A DNA stretch of 31,283 bases, taken from assembly GCA_009731375.1 (NCBI GenBank), contig BJOX01000363.1, positions 416,505 through 447,787 on the forward strand, read 5' to 3'. Below the pieces are notes generated by a model. That model made no database searches, was not told where the DNA came from, and was given only the letters and a program-made list of their open reading frames with translations. The stretch comes from Paulinella micropora. Its lineage: Eukaryota; Cercozoa; Imbricatea; Euglyphida. Both the position numbers and the translations under genes were made by a program. Of the stretch, positions 27,894 to 31,283 are shown one piece after another (positions within the stretch are counted from its first letter, which is position 1; every line of letters begins with the position of its first letter).

Positions 27894-28475
27894 GAGAGAC
27901 AAGAAGCTAAGAGAGGAGAGACAAGAAGCTAAGAGAGGAGAGACAAGAAGCTAAGAAAGAAAGAGAGAGAGAGAGAGAGAGAGATTCACCTGTTAGATAC
28001 CAAACACCAACATTTCATAAATATTACAGTCCGTTGTCTCACAATGGCTGTAGTCCTGACCTGAAGGAGTAATGTCTTTATGTATGTATAGTCTGTGAGA
28101 CCTGCAGTCCCTTGGCGAGTGCAATAGCGCCAGTGTCTTCCAGATTTTGGTTTCGGAAATCGAGCGAGTCGCCTTTATAGTTGACCTATTCAGAACAGAT
28201 ACCCATGCGCAACACACTATTTCACAATGAACACAAACAAGAAGTGAAAGAAAGGAAGGAGCTTCCAGCGAATTCGAAAAAGTTACCAAAAAAAAAGAAG
28301 GCAATAAACAGATAAAGAGAAAAAAAAAAAGAAAAAAAAACCAAAAAGAAACTAGAGAAAGATAACAGACCACATAATCAGTGAGCTCATGGTCTTTTCC
28401 CACATGTAAGGTTGCCAAAGCCGCCTTCATTATGTTGTCGCTGTTCTCGACGTCCCTTTCGTCGTTGTGTGCCAT
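17527..28475 (-). CDS. LRR-Roc-COR (ROCO) protein with FYVE-like finger and two TIR domains
   Basis: A 20-exon model, all introns GT-AG and all phases compatible, 1290 codons in total. Exons in transcript order: 28475-28374, 28185-28102, 26998-26915, 26270-26187, 25852-25790, 24082-23878, 23784-23705, 23632-23570, 23287-23150, 22826-22654, 22386-22278, 21942-21800, 21687-21609, 21512-21441, 21236-21172, 20761-20700, 20247-19841, 19660-19301, 19186-19054, 18890-17527. Order of domains: N-terminal segment, ribonuclease-inhibitor-type LRRs, other LRRs, Roc GTPase, COR interrupted by a FYVE-like zinc finger, TIR, TIR. ROCO proteins are GTP-controlled dimeric switches; LRR plus TIR suggests sensing coupled to NAD-linked or adaptor signalling (inference). 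One in-frame TAG (19990-19988) lies in the finger. The 3' end is either TAG at 17520-17518 or, via the GTAAAA donor next to it, further exons beyond the gap. Confidence 0.85.
19054..19660 (-). CDS. ROCO exons 18-19: COR domain, second half
   Basis: Exons 19660-19301 and 19186-19054. Reads VLRFLQMLDVIAPLSHKHES, a Pro/Ala-rich insert, DIDQVMIPSSVG, then TELLFPPGFMAVLAPRLLSK, matching the COR elements (F/L)LPxGFFxRLxxRL. The second exon (RLAIYFGTHEFCFREEDQPR and VRVVLDEQGRELFLSVYM) is a beta-rich COR end. The donor of exon 19 is uncertain; GTTACA at 19053 gives a phase that fits exon 20, with GTAGTA at 19030 as an alternative. Confidence 0.75.
19841..20247 (-). CDS. ROCO exon 17: FYVE-like zinc finger with in-frame TAG
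   Basis: 407 nt. Begins in COR sequence (SRKEIQKALLGES), then a Lys/Ser-rich linker, then eight Cys in four CX2C pairs: KCEVC, HHYCHKC, NVCSGC and LCLHC. The spacing CX2C-x3-aromatic-...-RKHH...CX2C matches FYVE fingers, where the R-K/R-H-H motif contacts phosphatidylinositol 3-phosphate. One Tyr is inserted between HH and Cys, so lipid specificity is uncertain. TAG at 19990-19988 falls three codons before the conserved aromatic (Trp). The frame is correct on both sides of it: exon start completes a split codon from exon 16 and the end (CAG/GTTGCA) is phase 0 like exon 18. Confidence 0.8.
20345..20630. repeat. (CTG)n/(CTC)n/(CTA)n microsatellite
   Basis: Triplet array in the intron between the L.P.WL exon and the FYVE-like exon. 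Open frames give Leu, Ser or Thr runs. The rest of this intron has no feature. Confidence 0.95.
20700..21687 (-). CDS. ROCO exons 13-16: COR domain, first half
   Basis: Exons 21687-21609, 21512-21441, 21236-21172 and 20761-20700. Reads LPDLANVPEFLVLARDGPAK, TKWHASYAEALEIVKSLLPT, LVLRELIYQGDVMEFGTELV and, across a split codon, LSPLWLALALAVIVRP. The last matches the COR hallmark L.P.WL after a G.V..F segment. COR follows Roc in all ROCO proteins and mediates dimerisation. The LS codon split between exons 15 and 16 only makes sense with the chosen splice sites. Confidence 0.85.
21320..21362. repeat. (AC)n(AT)n microsatellite
   Basis: Dinucleotide array in a COR intron; a shorter AT run lies at 21070-21090. 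Confidence 0.9.
21800..23287 (-). CDS. ROCO exons 9-12: Roc GTPase domain
   Basis: Exons 23287-23150, 22826-22654, 22386-22278 and 21942-21800. G1/P-loop: VTVGNFKAGKSTLLE (GxxxxGKS). Probable switch I Thr in RLERTTSVLL. G3: RDLPGQPEFYATNLHFLSAD, the DxxGQ..F..T...FL form typical of Roc. G4: VLVCTHQDQL, with THQD replacing the usual NKxD/TKxD, a known Roc-style variation. G5-like: HLDASGM. The domain binds and hydrolyses GTP. All four exons join in phase (0-0, 0-2, 2-0, 0-2). Confidence 0.92.
23570..24082 (-). CDS. ROCO exons 6-8: second LRR group
   Basis: Exons 24082-23878, 23784-23705 and 23632-23570. The first encodes at least two LRRs of a different type: LHLRRLRLNAIGLTDDDLSL and VLEVLDLRANRLTTVPAELG, closer to the 23-24-residue class usual next to Roc domains. 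The next two read LLKRDDELGRLARSDVSILG and VLQLLLLGSSELKQVPRTRL. Phases 0-1, 1-0 and 0-0 join without loss, which supports the splice choices. Confidence 0.8.
24103..25789. other. long ROCO intron without a confirmed exon
   Basis: About 1.7 kb of AT-rich DNA between exons 5 and 6. It holds AT/GATA microsatellites (about 25240-25400), a CA run (25021-25034) and one weak candidate LRR start on the minus strand: GTGAACTCCCAACATACC after AAAAG, near 24960. The frame after it decays, so it is not called as an exon. Confidence 0.45.
25790..25852 (-). CDS. ROCO exon 5: shortened LRR
   Basis: 63 nt, phase 0, acceptor TATGCAG and donor GAG/GTCGGA. Reads NNTILTTLDGVENKNALKIV then E. It begins with the N..L..L spacing of the other LRR exons but lacks about seven residues, so it may be a deletion variant of the 28-residue unit. 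Confidence 0.6.
25935..26018 (+). pseudogene. inverted LRR exon, full length
   Basis: On the plus strand, opposite to the ROCO gene: exactly 84 nt with no stop, reading VNAKLLELGLEKINVESEGT then KAIAGSLQ, the same 28-residue LRR, followed by a CAG/GTGCGA donor. The acceptor is damaged: TTTAAG overlaps the first base of the Val codon, so splicing there would shift the frame by one. It cannot join the ROCO transcript in this orientation. Confidence 0.8.
26099..26182 (+). pseudogene. inverted, decayed LRR exon
   Basis: 84 nt on the plus strand. The C-terminal two thirds read SLSLNSNSIGADGAK, a TAA stop, then IVAALK, closely matching ROCO exon 3 at the DNA level (ATTGGTGCTGATGGAGCTAA shared exactly). 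GAA in exon 3 is TAA here, and no AG acceptor remains at the start. The donor AAG/GTAC is intact and shared with the opposing exon 4. Confidence 0.85.
26187..26270 (-). CDS. ROCO exon 4: one 28-residue LRR
   Basis: 84 nt, phase 0. Reads VNNSIRIIDLKNNYFGDEGA then KAIGLALQ. Acceptor ATATAG, donor CAG/GTACCT. Its donor GTAC (26186-26183) is the same four bases as the donor of the oppositely oriented pseudo-exon at 26099-26182. Confidence 0.9.
26303..26328. repeat. GC-rich palindrome, copy 1
   Basis: TGCTACCGCGG...CCGGTAGCA: short inverted ends around a GCGC core, standing out in AT-rich intron DNA. Three more copies lie within 750 bases. Confidence 0.8.
26330..26682. repeat. (GT)n(AG)n ... (CT)n(AC)n inverted microsatellite pair
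   Basis: GT then AG runs at about 26330-26428 are mirrored by CT then AC runs at about 26543-26682. With the flanking palindromes they form an imperfect inverted repeat spanning about 430 bases, able to fold back. Confidence 0.85.
26474..26492. repeat. GC-rich palindrome, copy 2
   Basis: TGCTACCGCGCGCGTAGCA, same ends as copy 1 with a shorter core. Confidence 0.8.
26716..26734. repeat. GC-rich palindrome, copy 3
   Basis: TGCTACCCGCGCGGTAGCA. Its flanks are in inverted orientation relative to copy 1: the AAATG before it mirrors CATTT after copy 1. Confidence 0.8.
26778..26835. repeat. (CTA)n microsatellite
   Basis: Triplet array in the intron between ROCO exons 3 and 4. Confidence 0.95.
26915..26998 (-). 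CDS. ROCO exon 3: one 28-residue LRR
   Basis: 84 nt, phase 0. Reads VNKVLQILWLHDNRIGADGA then KEIATALK. Acceptor GTGCAG, donor AAG/GTACCT. An inverted relative of this exon lies at 26099-26182 on the plus strand. Confidence 0.9.
27033..27053. repeat. GC-rich palindrome, copy 4
   Basis: TGCTACCGCGCGCC...GGTAGCA just upstream (in transcript terms) of ROCO exon 3, between it and the cluster of inverted LRR remnants. Confidence 0.8.
27083..27332 (+). pseudogene. cluster of LRR exon remnants, plus strand
   Basis: Four fragments, each starting at an AG and encoding an LRR start: VNSTLTALAIDSIKK (27083), ENKTLRELKMYDNNG (27148), a broken copy of the last (27227) and VENTLVKLDLNNKIGAD (27280). Fragments 2 and 3 share the preceding intron end (ATGTGATGTGCAG) and are offset by 79 bases, a tandem duplication of an acceptor plus exon start. 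None reaches 28 codons, so all are decayed. Confidence 0.75.
27340..27990. repeat. AT dinucleotides and long GA-rich minisatellite
   Basis: AC/AT runs at 27340-27445 are followed by a GA-rich block from about 27565. Inside it, units like GAGGAGAGACAAGAGTCTAA repeat several times at about 27650-27750, and GAGGAGAGACAAGAAGCTAA three times at 27890-27950. No coding role seen. Confidence 0.9.
28102..28185 (-). CDS. ROCO exon 2: one 28-residue LRR
   Basis: Exactly 84 nt, phase 0 at both ends. Reads VNYKGDSLDFRNQNLEDTGA then IALAKGLQ, the ribonuclease-inhibitor-type LRR pattern LDxxNxxLxDxGAxALAxxL. Flanked by a TAG acceptor and a CAG/GTCTCA donor. Confidence 0.85.
28374..28475 (-). CDS. ROCO exon 1: start and N-terminus
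   Basis: ATG at 28475 in the context TCTATGGCA. The exon encodes 34 acidic residues beginning MAHNDERDVENSDNIMKAAL and ends at a GTGGTC donor in phase 0, matching the next exon. No signal peptide, so an intracellular protein is expected. The donor is not a strong match. Confidence 0.65.
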
Positions 28476-28620
28476 AGAAATTTATCAGGCCTATCCGTTT
28501 TGTGGCAAGATTATCGAAACCCGTTGAAATTTCGACAAATGCTAACCTAACCCGAGCACAATCTTCTCAAAAACCATCCCATCCACAAATATCTTTTCCA
28601 CCAAATCTTTCCCCTCCTCC
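28476..28620. promoter_or_regulatory. presumed upstream region of the ROCO gene
   Basis: Short AT-rich stretch between the ROCO start codon and the (TTC)n tract. It should contain the promoter or 5' UTR, but I see no TATA box or other defined element. A CTAACCTAACCC segment near 28543 resembles a single telomere-like unit. Confidence 0.3.
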
Positions 28621-29439
28621 TATTTATCCTCTTCCTACTCGTCCTCCTTTTCTTCGAATTCTACTCCTCTTCTTCCTCTCCCCTCACCCCCTCTTCCTTC
28701 TCCTCCTACTCTCAGCTCCTCCTCCTCCTTCTTCTTCTTCTTCACCACAGCCACAATTTTTTCCTCTTACTCTTTTTCCTACTACTAATCTTTCCCCTCC
28801 TCCTATTTATCCTCTTCCTACTCGTCCTCCTTTTTCTTCGAATTCTACTTCTCTTCTTCCTCTCTTCCTTCTCCGCCTCCTCCTCCGCCTCCTTCTTCTT
28901 CTCCTTCTTCTTCTTCTTCTTCTTCTTCTTCTTCTTCTTCTTCTCCTCCTCCTCCTCCTTCTTCTCATTCTTCTTCTTCTTCTTCTTCTTCTTCTTCTTC
29001 TTCTTCTTCTTCTTCTTCTTCTTCTTCTCCTTCTCCTTCTCCTTGTCCTTTTTCTCCTTCTTCTTCTTCTTCTTCTTCTTCTTCTTCTTCTTCTTCTTCT
29101 TCTTCTTCTTCTTCTTCTTCTTCTTCTTCTTCTTCTTCTTCTTCTTCTTCTCTTCCTCCTCCTTCTCTTCCTCCTCGTCCTGCTCCTCCTGCTCCTCTTC
29201 CTCCTCCTCGTCCTACTCCTCCTCTTCCTCCCCCTCGTCCTGTCTATTCTCATCCTCCCACGTCTCCTGCTCTTCCGCCTACTCCTTCTCATACTGCTTC
29301 TCCTCTTTATCCTCCGATTCCATCTTCTCCTACTCCTCTTCCTCCTCCTGCTATTCCTCATCTTCCTCATCCTCTTTCTCGTCTGGCTTCTCTCTGTTCT
29401 CCTCTTCGTCTCCCTGCTTCTTCTTCTTCTTCTTCTTCT

Positions 29440-29478
<39 letters not shown>

Positions 29479-29490
29479 TCTTCTTCCTCG
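28604..29490. repeat. long (TTC)n/(CTC)n polypyrimidine tract
   Basis: Almost 900 bases of nearly pure pyrimidine on the plus strand. Near its start a 183-base segment is tandemly duplicated (28604 and 28787, both starting AATCTTTCCCCTCCTCCTAT). Frames give Leu, Phe or Ser runs, and Arg or Glu runs on the other strand; none is a credible gene. Confidence 0.95.
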
Positions 29491-29579
29491 TCGAGGTGGC
29501 TGGCGTGGAGGGGGCTGGCGTGGAACCGGTGGGGGCAGTGGCCACCTTTGGAGTTGCGAGAGGGCCCGTGCACCACAGA

Positions 29580-29755
29580 CCTTCCCGCGCTGTGAAGGCG
29601 CGCTCAAACTGGTCCTGAAACCGCTCGCTGGCGTACCCGAGGAACCGCACCCATCGCTCCTCCCCGAGGAACACCTTCATGCCCATCCGATCTGCGAGTC
29701 GAGATTTTTTTGCAGCCACCAAGGAGTACCAACGCAGGTTACCCTGGCGCAAAAA
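29580..29755 (-). CDS. possible exon on the minus strand
   Basis: A GC-rich island between the two triplet tracts. On the minus strand a T-rich acceptor (TTTTTTTGCGCCAG) precedes GNLRWYSLVAAKKSRLADRM and VFLGEERWVRFLGYASERFQ then DQFERAFTAREG, ending at a GTCTGT donor-like site or running on into a Pro/Thr/Lys-rich tail. The composition looks like real protein. No family recognised. Confidence 0.4.
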
Positions 29756-29907
29756 AAGCCTCTGGGATCCAAGAAGTGTGTAGTCACACCTAGGCTCGGG
29801 ACCAGCACCGACCCAAGACCAGCCTGCCGACGATCCCCACTACATGCCTGACGCCAGTTCTTTTAACATCGGCAGCAGCATGACCTTTTGAGTGAGCGCC
29901 AGCGAGC

Positions 29908-30690
29908 GCAGAAGAAGAAGAAGAAGAAGAAGAAGAAGAAGAAGAAGAAGAAGAAGAAGAAGAAGAAGAAGAAGAAGAAGAAGAAGGAGACGGAGGAGGA
30001 GAAGGAGAAGAAAAAGGAGGAGGATAGGGGGACGATGCAGGATAAGGAAAGGTGGCAGCAGCAGCAAAAACAGCAGCAGTGGCAGTGTTGGTAGTAGCAG
30101 TAGTAGTAGAAGTAGAAGTAGTAGTTGTTGTTGTTGCGATGGAAGAAGTAGTAGTATTAGGAGGAATAGGAGAAGGATGAGGAGGAGGAAAAGAAGGAAA
30201 AGAATGGAAAGAAGAAGAAGAAGAAGAAGAAGAAGCAGAGGAAGAAAAAGTAAAAGGGGAAGAAGGAGAAGAAGAAGAAGAAGGAGAAGAAGAAGAAGAA
30301 GAAGAAGAAGAAGAAGAAGAAGAAGAAGAAGAAGAAGAAGAAGAGGGAAGATGACAGGGGAACGATGCAGTAGTAGTAGTAGTAGTAGTAGTAGTAAAAG
30401 GAGAAGTAGAAGCAGTAGTTGATGCGGTGGAAGAAGAAGAAGAAGAAGAAGAAGAAGGAGAAGAAGAAGAAGAAGAAGAAGGAGGAGGAGGAAAAGAAGG
30501 AAAAAAAGTGGAAGGGGAAGAAGAGGAAGAAAAAGTAAAAGGAGAAGGATGAGAAGGAGCAGAAGGAGCAGGAGGAGGAGGAGGAGGAGGAGGAGAAGAA
30601 GAAAAAGAAGAAAACGAGGAGGACGAGGAAGATGAGGAAGATGAAAAAGACTAGAAAGATGAGAAAGACGAGGAGGAGGAGGAGGAGGAC
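29908..30690. repeat. long (GAA)n/(GGA)n polypurine tract
   Basis: About 780 bases of GAA, GGA and GTA triplets on the plus strand, opposite in polarity to the (TTC)n tract. A less pure segment at 30050-30180 contains GCA and GTA units. Confidence 0.95.
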
Positions 30691-30817
30691 GAGCGCATGG
30701 CGGCCCTGCATCTTGATCATGGCTACGAGCTGTTATCAATCTGCCAAGCATGGAGGCAGGCACTGGCCGCTCATCCGGCATGGCCAGGCCCCGAGGCTTC
30801 TTGGGACGCTGGAATGG
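30673..30817 (+). CDS. possible exon after the acidic repeat
   Basis: The GAG/GAC-rich end of the triplet tract continues in frame into ERMAALHLDHGYELLSICQA and WRQALAAHPAWPGPEASWDA, then a GTGAAT donor-like site and an in-frame TAA. The composition is protein-like. An in-frame TAG (30652-30654) lies in the acidic run just upstream; it might also be an AG acceptor. No family recognised. Confidence 0.35.
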
Positions 30818-31110
30818 ACGGTGAATTAGTCTAACACCTTCTGTTTGGTGTGCGTGATCACCCGAGGTCGCGCCTCCAGGGTGCATCTCGGTCGTGGAAG
30901 GCGAACCTCAGCTTCCGCTGTGGGAACAGCCGCGCTCGGGTGCTGGCGCCACCTTTCTGCCATACGGACCTGCCACACTCCGGCCACAGCTTACACTGGT
31001 GGGACCTCTTACAAAGAAAGCGGCATTGCTGAACGCAGATGTAGGTGTGAATCTCGCGTTCTTGGTCATGGACTGCGCTTCAATCGTTGGCCTTTCCAAA
31101 CGTCCCTCCC
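30818..31110. other. GC-rich island of uncertain coding strand
   Basis: Open frames exist on both strands: plus, with SWKANLSFRCGNSRARVL, and minus, with NAAFFVRGPTSVSCGRSVAG. Neither has a recognised motif. It could hold exons of the same gene as the preceding island. Confidence 0.25.
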
Positions 31111-31283
31111 CCCCCCCTCTCTCTCTCTCTCTTTCTTTCTTTCTTTGTCTCTCTTCTTCTTCTTCTTCTTCTTCTTCTTCTTCTTCTTCTTCTTCTTCTT
31201 CTTCTTCTTCTTCTTCTTCTTCTTCTTCTTCTTCTTCTTCTTCTTCTTCTTCTGTTGTGTGTTGTTGCTTCTTCTCCTGTTGT
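31111..31283. repeat. poly-C, (TC)n, (TTTC)n and (TTC)n tract to window end
   Basis: A C run is followed by TC, CTTT and then TTC units to the end of the window; a further member of the same polypyrimidine family. Confidence 0.95.

Noticed and set aside
27650-27960. CRISPR-like regular repeats
   Set aside because: Units are GA-rich, contiguous without unique spacers and in a eukaryotic intron; this is a minisatellite.
28502-29851. 449-residue plus-strand frame and Arg/Glu-rich frames on the other strand
   Set aside because: Almost wholly translation of TTC/CTC triplets; stop-free length is a property of the repeat. Only the island at 29580-29755 has mixed composition, and it reads better on the minus strand.
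29840-30886. 348-residue Leu-rich minus-strand frame
   Set aside because: Translation of the (GAA)n tract on its complement; no domain.

Overview
The window is nuclear DNA of an intron-rich eukaryote, most likely a protist or alga. The evidence is GT-AG introns whose phases agree across exons, very abundant microsatellites, a short interstitial array of CCCTAA (TTAGGG-type) telomere repeats, and a decayed Ty1/copia retrotransposon. A finer taxonomic call is not possible from this sequence. GC-rich exons sit in AT-rich or microsatellite introns. Three runs of ten N (8123, 13431, 17490) are assembly gaps.

Layout. (1) 1-5245, plus strand: the 3' part of a SHPRH-like SNF2 helicase gene, five exons at 2201-5245. 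Its introns are filled with tetra- and trinucleotide repeats and with partial tandem copies of exon ends carrying splice sites. (2) 5246-6259: 3' flank with interstitial telomere repeats. (3) About 6260-10800, plus strand: a degenerate copia element with a half-tRNA-type primer site, a gag with CCHC knuckle, a long unexplained spacer with a possible second zinc motif, a protease, and an integrase cut off inside its core. (4) 11049-13140, minus strand: an unrecognised, disrupted gene with frameshifts and two in-frame TAG codons. (5) 13588-14560, plus strand: a coiled-coil plus kelch gene fragment with one frameshift. (6) 14561-17489: AT-rich DNA without a recognisable gene. (7) 17527-28475, minus strand: the main feature, a 20-exon model of about 1290 codons for an LRR-Roc-COR (ROCO) protein with a FYVE-like zinc finger inside the COR region and two C-terminal TIR domains. 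(8) 28476-31283: very long (TTC)n and (GAA)n tracts in opposite orientation, with a few GC-rich exon-like islands.

The most interesting observation is at the 5' half of the ROCO gene. Three ribonuclease-inhibitor-type LRRs are each encoded by one 84-nt, phase-0 exon (28 codons). Between them lie further LRR exons, intact in length or decayed, on the opposite strand. One inverted exon and one resident exon meet tail to tail and share the same palindromic GTAC as splice donor. Four copies of a GC-rich palindrome and a large (AG)n/(CT)n inverted repeat occupy the same introns. This looks like a receptor-type gene whose repeat exons are being duplicated, inverted and lost. Similar partial duplications at splice sites in the helicase gene suggest a general process in this genome.

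The ROCO model is exactly phased throughout apart from one TAG codon inside the FYVE-like finger. Whether that TAG is a nonsense mutation, an error or a sense codon is open. Two further in-frame TAGs in the gene at 11-13 kb make the question worth checking.
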